A DNA stretch of 64,000 nucleotides from Pseudomonadota bacterium. Its GTDB lineage: Bacteria; Pseudomonadota; Gammaproteobacteria; Steroidobacterales; Steroidobacteraceae. This document shows positions 42,162 to 50,805 of the stretch, piece after piece. The position numbers were made by a program, and so were the translations under genes. The notes under the pieces were generated by a model. The model did not search any database. It was given only the letters and a program-made list of their open reading frames with translations, and was not told the origin of the DNA. Position 1 is the first letter of the stretch. The number at the start of each line of letters is the position of its first letter. The stretch spans positions 124,001-188,000 of the forward strand of contig JAFEFN010000017.1 in assembly GCA_018240525.1 (NCBI GenBank), given 5' to 3'.

Positions 42162-42868
42162 GGGCTCATTGTACGAAGTCTTGAGCCAAACAGGACCGTC
42201 CCGAGTCGCACGATGGTGGCGCCTTCGCGGATGGCGGCCTCGAAGTCGTCGCTCATGCCCATGGACAGCGTGTCGAGGGCGGCCCCCGCGGCGTTGAGTC
42301 CTTCCTGCAGGCGCCGCAGCTGCGCGAACCAGTGGCGCTGGCGCTGTGGATCGCTCTCCTGCGGCGGCAGGCACATGAGGCCGCGCAGCTTCAGGGGCGG
42401 CAGCGCGGCGACGGCGGCGGCCAGCGGCGGCAGTTGCGCCGGCTCGATGCCGCCCTTGCTGTCCTCGCCGGCAAGGTTGACCTGCAGGCACACGTTCAGC
42501 GGCGGCAGGCCCGCCGGGCGCTGCGCGGCGAGCCGCTCGGCGATCTTCAGCCGGTCGAGCGCGTGCACCCAGGCGAAGTGCTCGGCGATGGCACGGGTCT
42601 TGTTGGCCTGCAGCCGGCCGACGAAGTGCCACACGAGCTGCCGATCCTGCAGTGCGGCAATCTTCTCCAGCGCCTCGGCGAGGTAACTCTCCCCGAACTC
42701 GCTGATGCCGGCGGCGGCCGCCGCGGCCATCAGTTCCACCGGCTGGGCCTTGCTGACCGCGAGGAGTGTGACCGATTGCGCACTTCGGCCGCAGGCGGCG
42801 GCCGCCGCGGCGATGCGTTCACGCACTTCCTGGATGCGCAACGGCAAATTCTGCGGACCCATTAACAT
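42158..42868 (-). CDS. yggS: YggS/PLPBP family pyridoxal-phosphate protein
   Basis: 236-aa PLP-homeostasis protein with an alanine-racemase-like barrel. Seen: LLAVSKAQPVELMAAA with the PLP-lysine, FGESYLAEALEKIAAL, WHFVGRLQANKTR, VNLAGEDSKGGIEP and SMGMSDDFEAAIREGATIVR, ending at the phosphate site. Two starts are possible (42868, 42862); neither has a ribosome-binding site. It is the first gene of yggS-proC-yggT and divergent from pilT. Confidence 0.94.
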   Translation of the reverse strand: MLMGPQNLPLRIQEVRERIAAAAAACGRSAQSVTLLAVSKAQPVELMAAAAAAGISEFGESYLAEALEKIAALQDRQLVWHFVGRLQANKTRAIAEHFAWVHALDRLKIAERLAAQRPAGLPPLNVCLQVNLAGEDSKGGIEPAQLPPLAAAVAALPPLKLRGLMCLPPQESDPQRQRHWFAQLRRLQEGLNAAGAALDTLSMGMSDDFEAAIREGATIVRLGTVLFGSRLRTMSP

Positions 42869-42869
42869 A

Positions 42870-42896
42870 TTGGACGTGTAACCCCTCCGCTATACT
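42870..42896 (+). promoter_or_regulatory. probable promoter of the pilT operon
   Basis: TTGGAC and TATACT separated by 15 nt, about 75 nt before the pilT start; the -10 is good, the spacing short. Confidence 0.4.
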
Positions 42897-42970
42897 GCCC
42901 GTGCGCTTACGAACGCAGGGCTGCACATCGCTTTTTCCTGCCTTTCGGCGCGTCGTTCCAGGGAGCATTC

Positions 42971-44011
42971 ATGGCTGTCGATATCGCGCAACTCCTGGCA
43001 TTCGCCGTCAAGAACAATGCCTCGGACCTGCACCTGTCCTCGGGCGTGCCACCGATGATCCGGGTCGACGGCGACATGAAGCGCATCAACATGCCGGCGC
43101 TGACGCACAAGGAAGTGCACTCCATGGTGTATGACATCATGAACGACAAGCAGCGCAAGGCCTACGAGGAATTTCTCGAGACCGACTTCTCCTTCGAGAT
43201 TCCCAAGCTGGCGCGCTTCCGCGTCAATGCCTTCAACCAGAACCGCGGCGCGGGCGCGGTGTTCCGCAACATCCCGAGCACCATCCTGTCACTGGACGAC
43301 CTCGGCGCGCCGAAGATCTTCCGCGACCTGTGCATGCTGCCGCGCGGCCTGGTCCTGGTGACCGGCCCGACCGGGTCGGGCAAGTCGACGACCCTGGCCG
43401 GGATGGTCAACCACTGCAACGACAACCGCCCCGACCACATCATCACCATCGAGGACCCGATCGAGTTCGTGCACGAGTCCAAGCGCTGCCTCATGAACCA
43501 GCGCGAAGTGCACCGCGACACCCTCGGCTTCAGCGAGGCCCTGCGCTCGGCGCTGCGCGAGGACCCGGACGTGGTGCTGGTGGGCGAGATGCGCGACCTG
43601 GAGACCATCCGCCTGGCGCTCACCGCCGCCGAGACCGGTCACCTGGTGTTCGGCACCCTGCACACCAGCTCCGCCGCCAAGACCATCGATCGCGTGGTCG
43701 ACGTGTTCCCCGGCGAGGAGAAGGACATGGTGCGCTCGATGCTGTCGGAGTCGCTGCGCGCGGTCATCTCGCAGACGCTGCTCAAGAAGAACGGCGGCGG
43801 CCGCGTGGCCGCGCACGAGATCATGATCGGCACCCCGGCGATCCGTAACCTCATCCGCGAGGGCAAGATCGCGCAGATGTACTCCTCGATCCAGACCGGC
43901 GGCGCGCAGGGCATGCAGACCCTGGACCAGTGCCTGACCGAGCTGGTCGCCAAGGGAGTGGTGAGCAAGGAAGAGGCGCGCTACAAGGCGCAGAACAAGG
44001 ACGCCCTGTAA
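42971..44011 (+). CDS. pilT: type IV pilus retraction ATPase PilT
   Basis: 346-aa hexameric ATPase that depolymerises the pilus, driving twitching motility. Motifs: Walker A GPTGSGKSTT, Asp box IEDPIEF, Walker B-like VVLVGEMRDLET, His box TGHLVFGTLHTSSAAKT, and the C-terminal PilT-specific AIRNLIREGKIAQM. CAGGGAG precedes the ATG. It heads a run of three PilT-family genes. Confidence 0.97.
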   Translation: MAVDIAQLLAFAVKNNASDLHLSSGVPPMIRVDGDMKRINMPALTHKEVHSMVYDIMNDKQRKAYEEFLETDFSFEIPKLARFRVNAFNQNRGAGAVFRNIPSTILSLDDLGAPKIFRDLCMLPRGLVLVTGPTGSGKSTTLAGMVNHCNDNRPDHIITIEDPIEFVHESKRCLMNQREVHRDTLGFSEALRSALREDPDVVLVGEMRDLETIRLALTAAETGHLVFGTLHTSSAAKTIDRVVDVFPGEEKDMVRSMLSESLRAVISQTLLKKNGGGRVAAHEIMIGTPAIRNLIREGKIAQMYSSIQTGGAQGMQTLDQCLTELVAKGVVSKEEARYKAQNKDAL

Positions 44012-44032
44012 CCCCCTGGGGGACCGACGAAC

Positions 44033-45187
44033 ATGGATCGCGACCAAGCCATCAAGCTGATGCAGGACCTGCTGCGCCGGGTCACGGAGAAGAAAGCCTC
44101 CGACCTGTTCATCACCGCCGGCTTCCCGCCGGCCATCAAGATCGACGGGGAGATCCGCCCGCAGAGCGAGCGCGCCCTCACCGTCGAGCAGTCCGCCACC
44201 CTGGTGCGCGCGATCATGAACGATCGCCAGAGCAAGGAATTCGACGCCACCAAGGAATGTAACTTCGCCATCGCGCCGCCGGGCATCGGCCGCTTCCGCG
44301 TCAGCGCCTTCGTGCAGCAGGCCGCGGTCGGGGCGGTGATCCGCCTGATCAACGCCAAGATCCCCACCTTCGAGGAACTGGACCTGCCGCCGATCATGAA
44401 GGAGGTCGTGCTCTCCAAGCGCGGCCTGGTGATCATGGTAGGCGGCACCGGCTCGGGTAAGTCGACCTCGCTGGCGGCCATGGTCGGCTACCGCAACGAG
44501 AAGACCCGCGGCCACATCGTCACCATCGAGGACCCGGTCGAGTACGTGCACACGCACAAGGGCTGCGTCATCACGCACCGCGAGGTCGGCGTGGACACCG
44601 ACAGTTGGCACGCCGCGCTCAAGAACACGCTGCGCCAGGCCCCCGACGTCATCCTGATCGGCGAGATCCGCGACCGCGAGACCATGGAGTACGGCATCCA
44701 GTTCTCCGAGACCGGTCACCTGGTGCTGGCCACCCTGCATGCCAACAGCGCCAACCAGGCCCTGGACCGCATCATCAACTTCTTCCCGGACGAGCGCCGC
44801 GAGCAGCTGCTCATGGACCTGTCGCTCAACATCCGCGCGCTGGTCTCCCAGCGGCTGATCCCGCGCGAGGCGGGCGTCGGCCGCATCGCGGCCATGGAGA
44901 TCATGCTCAACTCGCCGCTGATCCAGGACCTGATCTTCAAGGGCAAGGTGGCGGAGATCAAGGAAGTCATGTCACGCTCGACGCGTCTTGGCATGAAGAC
45001 CTTCGACCAGGCGCTGTACGAGTTGTACGAGACCGGCTTCATCTCCTACGAAGACGCCCTGCGCAACGCGGACTCGAAGAACGAGCTGCGCCTGCGCATC
45101 AAGCTCGAGAGCAAGCGCGAGCAGAAGGCGATCGATGACGGTGGCGCGCTGCGCATCGTCGAGGAAGAGCAGGGCCGCAGCTTGTGA
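44033..45187 (+). CDS. pilU: PilT-dependent retraction ATPase PilU
   Basis: 384-aa paralogue of PilT with the PilU N-terminus (LMQDLLRRVTEKKASDLFIT), Walker A GGTGSGKSTS, IEDPVEYVHTHKG, Walker B VILIGEIRDRET, His box TGHLVLATLHANSANQA, and a charged C-terminal tail (KLESKREQKAIDD) beyond the PilT length. PilU helps retraction under load and depends on PilT. It lies 21 nt after pilT, and its stop overlaps the next gene's GTG. Confidence 0.95.
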   Translation: MDRDQAIKLMQDLLRRVTEKKASDLFITAGFPPAIKIDGEIRPQSERALTVEQSATLVRAIMNDRQSKEFDATKECNFAIAPPGIGRFRVSAFVQQAAVGAVIRLINAKIPTFEELDLPPIMKEVVLSKRGLVIMVGGTGSGKSTSLAAMVGYRNEKTRGHIVTIEDPVEYVHTHKGCVITHREVGVDTDSWHAALKNTLRQAPDVILIGEIRDRETMEYGIQFSETGHLVLATLHANSANQALDRIINFFPDERREQLLMDLSLNIRALVSQRLIPREAGVGRIAAMEIMLNSPLIQDLIFKGKVAEIKEVMSRSTRLGMKTFDQALYELYETGFISYEDALRNADSKNELRLRIKLESKREQKAIDDGGALRIVEEEQGRSL

Positions 45188-46332
45188 ATCCTGCCAAGGA
45201 CCTCGCCAGCGCCGACGGCCAGGCCGGGGTGACCTCCGAGGCCGTGGCCGCCGCGGTTACCGGGCGCCACCCGACGCTCAACACCAAGCCGCTGTTCAAG
45301 CTGATGGTGGAGAAGAAGGCCTCGGACCTGTTCTTCACCTCCAACGCCCCGATCAAGATCAAGATCGAGGGCCAGATCCTGCCGGTCAACAAGCAGGTGC
45401 TCACCCCGGAGACCGTGCGCCAGACCGCCTATGCGCTCATGTCCCCCGAGCAGCGCGAGCACTTCACGCGCGAGTGGGAGCTGGACTTCGCCATTTCCGA
45501 GCCCGGCCTCGGACGCTTTCGCGTCAACGTCTTCATGCAGCGCGGCTACCCGGCCATGGTCATGCGCTACATCACCGCCGACATGCCGCGCATCGAAGTC
45601 CTCAACCTGCCGGATATCGTCAGCGAGCTGGTGCTGCTCAAGCGCGGCCTGATCCTCATGGTGGGCGCCACCGGCTCGGGCAAGTCGACCACGCTGGCGG
45701 CGATGATCAACTACCGCAACGAGAACGCCTCGGACCACATCGTCACCATCGAGGACCCGATCGAGTTCCTGCACACCAACAAGCGCTCCATGGTGAACCA
45801 GCGCGAGGTGGGGCTGGACACCAAGAGCTACGCCCGCGCGCTGCGCGGTGTGGTGCGCGCAGCCCCGGACGTGATCCTGATCGGCGAGATTCGCGACAAG
45901 GATGGCATGGAGGCCGCCATCAACCTGGCCGGCACCGGCCACCTGGTGCTGGCCACCATGCACGCCAACAACTGCGCCGAGTCGCTCGACCGCATCATCA
46001 ACATGTTCCCGCGCGAGCAGCACAACCAGATCTTCCTCGACCTGTCGCAGTACCTGCGCGCCATCATGGCGCAGCGCCTGGTCCTAGGGCGCGACAACCG
46101 CCGCCTGGCGGCGGTGGAAGTGATGATCAACACCCCGCACATCGGCACGCTGGTGAAGAAGGGCGACGTGGTGGCGATCAAGGAGGCCATCAGCGCCAGC
46201 GGCGAGCGGGGCATCCGCAGCTTCGACGTGGCGCTGCACGAGCTGTACAAGCAGGGCAAGATCGGGCTGGAAGAGGCGCTCGCCCACGCCGATTCGCGCG
46301 CCAACCTCGAGGCCAAGATTAACTTCGGCTGA
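45184..46332 (+). CDS. third PilT/PilU-family ATPase
   Basis: 382-aa ATPase with the same motifs as PilU: LFKLMVEKKASDLFFTSNAP, Walker A GATGSGKSTT, IEDPIEFLHTNKRS, Walker B VILIGEIRDKDG, His box TGHLVLATMHANNCAES and PHIGTLVKKGDVVAIKEAIS. It is closer to PilU than PilT by eye. It has a divergent 30-residue N-terminus. GTG start overlaps the pilU stop by 4 nt (GTGA), so it is translated with it. The family usually has one PilT and one PilU, so this is an extra paralogue, probably another accessory retraction motor (PilU2). Confidence 0.9.
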   Translation: MNPAKDLASADGQAGVTSEAVAAAVTGRHPTLNTKPLFKLMVEKKASDLFFTSNAPIKIKIEGQILPVNKQVLTPETVRQTAYALMSPEQREHFTREWELDFAISEPGLGRFRVNVFMQRGYPAMVMRYITADMPRIEVLNLPDIVSELVLLKRGLILMVGATGSGKSTTLAAMINYRNENASDHIVTIEDPIEFLHTNKRSMVNQREVGLDTKSYARALRGVVRAAPDVILIGEIRDKDGMEAAINLAGTGHLVLATMHANNCAESLDRIINMFPREQHNQIFLDLSQYLRAIMAQRLVLGRDNRRLAAVEVMINTPHIGTLVKKGDVVAIKEAISASGERGIRSFDVALHELYKQGKIGLEEALAHADSRANLEAKINFG

Positions 46333-46369
46333 GCCAGCCCCCTGGGGCGCAGGCTCGGCAATTCCCCGC

Positions 46370-46894
46370 TCACGGCTGGCCGGTGAGCGCCTTCATCTCC
46401 GCGAAGAACTGGCGCTGCGCAGCTCCGAAGCGCTTCTCGCGGTCCTCCCGCAGGTAGTCGCGCAGGCTGTCCCCGGCGCGATGGCTGGCGGCGATCTCGG
46501 CCGCCCCGGCCGGGGTGCGCGCGAAGGCGACGATGCTGCGCAGGTCGGTATCGCTGAGCTCGCCGGCGTAGGACTGTGCCCAGACGGCGGCGGCCGTATG
46601 GGGATCGACCCCCGAGCGGGCGCTGGTGACGAAGCGATCGATCCCGGCGTTGAAGCGCTCTTGCTGCGCCGGGGTCAGGCGACCGTTCATCTGCGCGCGC
46701 ACCTGGTCGATGTCGCGGTGCAGTTCGGCCAGGGTTTCGGTGCGCTCGCGGACGATGATGCCCTCGATGTCGTACGCGCTCGCCAGTTCGGCCATCAGCG
46801 CCTCGCGCGTCGGCGGCAGAGACGGACCGCTCGCGCAGCTGCCCAGTGCAGTGGCGAACAGGACGGTGGCCAGGCAGGCGGCTCTGGGGTTCAT
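46370..46894 (-). CDS. DUF2059-like lipoprotein
   Basis: 174-aa exported lipoprotein: signal with lipobox LGSC (Cys about 20), then a helical domain with LTPAQQERFNAGIDRFVTSA and YAGELSDTDLRSIVAFARTP, AGAAEIAASHRAGDSL. The pattern E-L-x-x-I-x-x-F-x-x-T-P-x-G is typical of DUF2059. Function unknown. Last gene of the minus-strand series from gshB, 24 nt after the pyrK-like gene. Confidence 0.78.
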   Translation of the reverse strand: MNPRAACLATVLFATALGSCASGPSLPPTREALMAELASAYDIEGIIVRERTETLAELHRDIDQVRAQMNGRLTPAQQERFNAGIDRFVTSARSGVDPHTAAAVWAQSYAGELSDTDLRSIVAFARTPAGAAEIAASHRAGDSLRDYLREDREKRFGAAQRQFFAEMKALTGQP

Positions 46895-46918
46895 GGTCCT
46901 CCTCGGCGGGGGCGCGGG

Positions 46919-47788
46919 TTAGAACACCGCGTAGGCATCGAACACCGGGCCATCCACGCACACGCGCTTCATCGCCGGTCCCTCCGGGGTGCGCACCAGC
47001 ACCGTACAGCCTGCACAGCCGCCGACCGCGCAGGCCATGAACTCCTCGAGTGAGACCTGGCAGGGCAGGCCGTGGCGGCGCGCCAGCGCCGCGGTGGCCC
47101 TGAGCATCGGCGTCGGCCCGCAGGCGAAGATCTCCACCTCGGCCAGCTCGGCGGGGCCGAGGGACTTGAGCCATTCCTCGGCCAGCTCGGTGACGAAACC
47201 GGGGTAACACCCGGGGAAGTCCGCCTTGCTGGCGAGGCGGCTCGGCACGCCCCATTCCTCGAGCAGGGGCATGCAGGCGATCGAGCCGTGCGGCATGCCG
47301 GCCACGAGGGTCGCCGAGGGGCGCGTGCGGAACGGGAACGGCACTTCCGAGCCCATGAGCACCAGCGGCTTGTAGCCGGGCCGGGTGCGCAGTCGGTCGG
47401 CGAGGAAGACCATCGGGGGGATGCCGACGCCGCCGCCGACGAGCAGGGCGCGCGGCCGCTCGGGGTGCGGCACGAAGGGCTTGCCGATCGGGCCGAGCAC
47501 GCTGATCTCGTCCCCGGCCTTGTGCGCGGCGAGCGCCTGCAGGCCCGGTCCCACCACCTTGTAGAGGATCTCGATCCAGCCCGCGGCGGCATCGGCGCGC
47601 ATGATCGACAGCGGCCGGCGCATGGGGATGGTCGGATCGCAGGTCAGGTGCGCGAAGCTGCCCGGCTGGGCGGCGGCCGCGCACTTGGGCGCCGCCAGGC
47701 GCAGCACGAACTGCTCGGCATCGTAGGCGAGCTGCGACAGGACCCGGGCCTGCTCGAGGAAGATCGTGCCGCGCGTGGAGCTGCTCAT
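46919..47788 (-). CDS. pyrK: dihydroorotate dehydrogenase electron-transfer subunit-like protein
   Basis: 289-aa flavin reductase with a 2Fe-2S cluster. FAD domain: RRPLSIMRADAAAGWIEILY; NAD-binding part: LLVGGGVGIPPMVFLADRL; iron-sulfur cluster motif MACAVGGCAGCTVLV and a later Cys (KRVCVDGPVF). This is the PyrK arrangement. Its ATG overlaps the pyrB stop by 4 nt, consistent with pyrimidine synthesis. No pyrD of the type-1B class is near, so its partner is unknown; another NAD(P)H-dependent electron role is possible. Confidence 0.85.
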   Translation of the reverse strand: MSSSTRGTIFLEQARVLSQLAYDAEQFVLRLAAPKCAAAAQPGSFAHLTCDPTIPMRRPLSIMRADAAAGWIEILYKVVGPGLQALAAHKAGDEISVLGPIGKPFVPHPERPRALLVGGGVGIPPMVFLADRLRTRPGYKPLVLMGSEVPFPFRTRPSATLVAGMPHGSIACMPLLEEWGVPSRLASKADFPGCYPGFVTELAEEWLKSLGPAELAEVEIFACGPTPMLRATAALARRHGLPCQVSLEEFMACAVGGCAGCTVLVRTPEGPAMKRVCVDGPVFDAYAVF

Positions 47789-48744
47789 GTGGACCCCGCA
47801 CGCGTGCCGAGCACCTCGGCAAGGACGGCCATGCGCACGGCGACCCCGTTGCGCACCTGGTCGCGGATGACCGACTGCGGCCCGTCGGCGACCTCGGGGG
47901 CGATCTCGATGCCGCGGTTCATCGGCTGGGGATGCATGACGATGGCATCGGGCCGGGCCTCCTTCAGGCGCGCGCCGGTCAGCCCCCAGGCGGCGAAGTA
48001 CCGGGCGCCGTCGGGCAGGTTCGCCTGGTCCATGCGCTCCTTCTGGATCCGCAGCATCATCACCACGTCCGCCCCGTCGATGCCGGCGCTGAAGTCGCTG
48101 CAGCGCGTCGCGCCCGCGAACTCGTGCGCCTCGGGCATGAGCGCGGGCGGGGCGACGATGCGCAGGTCGGTGACCCCCAGCGTGCGTAGCGCGTGCCAGT
48201 TGGAGCGCGCCACGCGCGAGTGGCGGATGTCGCCGACGATGGCCACCGCGAGCCCCGCGAAGCGCTGCTTGCGCTGGTAGATGGTCAGCGCGTCGAGCAG
48301 CCCCTGGGTCGGGTGCGACAGGTGCGCCTCGCCCGCGGACAGCACGCTCACGTGCGGGGCGACGTGGTCGGCCACCAGCTGCGGTACGCCGGCCTGCGCA
48401 TCGCGGATGACGAAGGCATCCACGTGCAGGGATTCCAGGGTGTAGACGGTGTCGAGCATGCTCTCGCCCTTGACGCGCGAGGACAGCTGCATCTCGAGGT
48501 TCACCACGTGGGCCCCGAGGCGCTTGGCGGCCAGCTCGAAGCTCACCCGCGTGCGGGTCGAGGGCTCGGTGAAGAGGTTGGCGACCGTGGCGCCGGCGAG
48601 GGCCTGGCTCATGGCCGCCCGGGCGCCCAGGGGCCGCACCAGGTGCTGGGCGCGCTCCAGCAGCAGCTCGAGCTGCGGGCGGCTCAGGCCCTCGAGGGTG
48701 AGGAGGTGGCGCAGGGAGCCATCGGGACGCAGCTGCTCGGTCAT
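47785..48744 (-). CDS. pyrB: aspartate carbamoyltransferase, catalytic subunit
   Basis: 319-aa enzyme condensing carbamoyl phosphate with aspartate. Motifs: FTEPSTRTRVSFELAAKRLG (carbamoyl-phosphate binding), SSRVKGESMLDTVYTL, AHLSHPTQGLLDALTIYQRK (HPTQ), VAIVGDIRHSRVARSN, MLRIQKERMD and MHPQPMNRGIEI. Length matches. It follows ruvX by 21 nt and overlaps the pyrK-like gene by 4 nt. Confidence 0.96.
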   Translation of the reverse strand: MTEQLRPDGSLRHLLTLEGLSRPQLELLLERAQHLVRPLGARAAMSQALAGATVANLFTEPSTRTRVSFELAAKRLGAHVVNLEMQLSSRVKGESMLDTVYTLESLHVDAFVIRDAQAGVPQLVADHVAPHVSVLSAGEAHLSHPTQGLLDALTIYQRKQRFAGLAVAIVGDIRHSRVARSNWHALRTLGVTDLRIVAPPALMPEAHEFAGATRCSDFSAGIDGADVVMMLRIQKERMDQANLPDGARYFAAWGLTGARLKEARPDAIVMHPQPMNRGIEIAPEVADGPQSVIRDQVRNGVAVRMAVLAEVLGTRAGST

Positions 48745-48765
48745 CGCTCAGGTCTTGCCTTCATC

Positions 48766-49203
48766 TCAGTGTCTTTCGCCGGCGAACCAGCGTCCCAGGA
48801 TCACGGCGGCCGCGGCGCTGTCGATGTCCGCGCGCTGCACGCGCCGGCGGCGCTCGCCGCTGGCGCGCCGGCTCTTGAGGGCCGCGGTCGCCTCCAGCGA
48901 GGAGAAGCGTTCATCGACCAGATGGACCGGCAGTGCGAAGCGGCGCGCCAGCTCCGCGGCGAAGCCCCGCGCGGCGACCGTGAGCGCACTTTCCGAGCCG
49001 TCGACATTATAAGGGGCGCCGACGACGAGGCGCGCCGGGCCGAGGTCGCGCACCTGGCGGGTGATCGCCGCCCAGTCAGGGCCGGCAGGCCCCGAGACGG
49101 CCGCCGGGCGGGGCGCCGCCGCGCGCGTCAGCGAGTCGCCCGAGGCGATGCCAATGCGTTTGAGTCCGAAGTCGAAGGCGAGGACGGTTTCGGGAGCCGT
49201 CAT
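48766..49203 (-). CDS. ruvX: pre-16S rRNA nuclease/Holliday-junction resolvase-like protein
   Basis: 145-aa RNase H-fold protein of the YqgF family, which trims the 5' end of 16S rRNA. N-terminal VLAFDFGLKRIGIASGDSLT has the first catalytic Asp; LVVGAPYNVDGSES and VHLVDERFSSLEATAAL carry the others. It sits between algH and pyrB, as in pseudomonads. Confidence 0.94.
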   Translation of the reverse strand: MTAPETVLAFDFGLKRIGIASGDSLTRAAAPRPAAVSGPAGPDWAAITRQVRDLGPARLVVGAPYNVDGSESALTVAARGFAAELARRFALPVHLVDERFSSLEATAALKSRRASGERRRRVQRADIDSAAAAVILGRWFAGERH

Positions 49204-49224
49204 GCCCGCAGGCGAGGCCGCCGG

Positions 49225-49869
49225 CTACGCATGGCCGGCATCCGGGCTGAGGCGGTCGACGTCGATGCCGAGCAGCTTCCAGGCACCCGCCCAGCGCTCC
49301 TCGAACGGCATCTCGAACACCACGCGCGCATCCACGGCCACCGAGGCCCAGGCGTTGTCGCGCATCTCCTTCTCGAGCTGGCCGGACTCCCACCCGGCGT
49401 AGCCGAGGGCGATGAAGGCATCCGAGGGGCCCTCGCCGCGGGCCATGGCCGCCAGCACGTCGCGCGAGGTGGTCACCTGGATCGCATCGGACACCTTGTG
49501 CGTGTGCTCCCATTGCCCGCCGGGGCGGTGCAACACGAAGCCGCGGTCGGTATGCACCGGGCCGCCGCGCAGCACCGGTTGCCCGCCGATGTCCTCGGTG
49601 CAGGGTTCGAGCTTCATCTGGGTGAGCACGTCGGAGAGGACCATGGGCAGCGGCTTGTTCAGCACGATGCCGAGGGCCCCCTTTTCGGTGTGCTCGCAGA
49701 TCAGCGCCACGGTCTGGGCGAAGTTGGGGTCCGTCAGCTGCGGCATCGCGATCAGCAGGTGGTTCGTCAGGCCTGCCGGGGTGCCCTCGGGAAAAGGCGA
49801 ACGCGCCCCGGCAGCCTCCTCACTCGGGGGGGCATCGACACTCGCAGGGGAGTCGTGCTTGCCGCCCAT
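49225..49869 (-). CDS. algH: YqgE/AlgH family protein
   Basis: 214-aa protein of the YqgE/AlgH family: TNHLLIAMPQLTDPNFAQTV, ALICEHTEKGALGIVLNKPL, then VLRGGPVHTDRGFVLHRPG and ALGYAGWESGQLEKEMRDNA. Function is not well defined; in P. aeruginosa algH is next to ruvX and gshB as here. Start at 49869 (ATG) is one choice; a GTG two codons upstream is possible. There is an N-terminal disordered Pro/Ala segment. Confidence 0.93.
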   Translation of the reverse strand: MGGKHDSPASVDAPPSEEAAGARSPFPEGTPAGLTNHLLIAMPQLTDPNFAQTVALICEHTEKGALGIVLNKPLPMVLSDVLTQMKLEPCTEDIGGQPVLRGGPVHTDRGFVLHRPGGQWEHTHKVSDAIQVTTSRDVLAAMARGEGPSDAFIALGYAGWESGQLEKEMRDNAWASVAVDARVVFEMPFEERWAGAWKLLGIDVDRLSPDAGHA

Positions 49870-49900
49870 GCTCACAGTATGGGCATCGCGAGGGGGAGTC

Positions 49901-50800
49901 TCAAGGAACCGATACGGAGCCGGGCTGGGTGCGGCCGCCGGAGAACTGCCACTCGTAGGCGAAGCGCAGCACCCGGTACTTGGCGGCCAGTTCCGGGGGG
50001 AACGGGTCGAACGGGCTGGCGAGCTTCAGGATCTCGAGCGCGGCCTGGTCGAGCTCGGCACTGCCGCTGCTGCGGCGGATGAGGACGCGGTCGAGCTTGC
50101 CGTCGGCGGAGATGCCGACTTCGACCACCGGGCTGTCGTGCGCGGCCGCCACGCGCGCCACGGTGGGGTAGTTGAGCGTGCCGATGCGCTCGACCTTGCG
50201 GCGCCAGCCGTCCAGGTAGGGAGCGAGGGTGGCGGCGCGCGTGTCCGGAGTGACCCACAGTTCGTCGCGCTGGGGGCCGCGCAGCTGGGCCGGTCCCTGC
50301 TCGTCCGGCCCCGGCTCGGCGGCGGGGGACTCGTCGATCAGCAGCGGCGGGTCGTGGGTCGTGCCCGCCTCGCCGGCCTCGGCGAGGTATCGCACGCTCG
50401 TGCTCCAGGCGATCGAGCTCAGGACCTGCTCGTCCTGGTTCTGGCCCGGCGCCTGCGTGGCATCCTCGAGCGAGCGGCCCTCGGCCGTTCCGGCATGCCT
50501 GATCGTCGGCACCGACTGGGTGCGGTTGCGCGGCGCCACGGCCTTGCGGGTGTTGCCCGAGCCGGTCTGGGTGCGCTGCGCCAGATAGGTCGCGGTCGGG
50601 TTCTTGTCCGCCTCGGGCAGCTCGTCGGAGACCAGCAGAACCTCGAGTCCCGGCGCGCTGGCCTTGTCGCTGGCTGCGGCGCTGAAGGTCAGACCGACGA
50701 TGATCAGCCCGTGCAGGAGCCCGGCAAGGAACAGCATGGTGAGCAGGCGGTCCCAGACCGGGGCCCGCCCCTCGCGCAGCATGAGCGCCCGCCGCGCCAT
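49901..50800 (-). CDS. TonB-like energy-transducer protein
   Basis: 299-aa inner-membrane-anchored protein. One N-terminal span (LLTMLFLAGLLHGLIIVGLT), a long disordered periplasmic region, and a C-terminal TonB domain: PYLDGWRRKVERIGTLNYPT, VVEVGISADGKLDRVLIRRS, SGSAELDQAALEILKLASPF. TonB links the proton-motive force to outer-membrane transport. No exbB/exbD are near. A tonB homologue stands at this position in P. aeruginosa. The next upstream gene is gshB, 5 nt away. Confidence 0.9.
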   Translation of the reverse strand: MARRALMLREGRAPVWDRLLTMLFLAGLLHGLIIVGLTFSAAASDKASAPGLEVLLVSDELPEADKNPTATYLAQRTQTGSGNTRKAVAPRNRTQSVPTIRHAGTAEGRSLEDATQAPGQNQDEQVLSSIAWSTSVRYLAEAGEAGTTHDPPLLIDESPAAEPGPDEQGPAQLRGPQRDELWVTPDTRAATLAPYLDGWRRKVERIGTLNYPTVARVAAAHDSPVVEVGISADGKLDRVLIRRSSGSAELDQAALEILKLASPFDPFPPELAAKYRVLRFAYEWQFSGGRTQPGSVSVP

Positions 50801-50805
50801 GGCGC

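Noticed and set aside
46333..46369. Terminator after the third PilT-family gene
   Set aside because: Only a short GCCCC/GGGGC palindrome without a proper loop or T-run.
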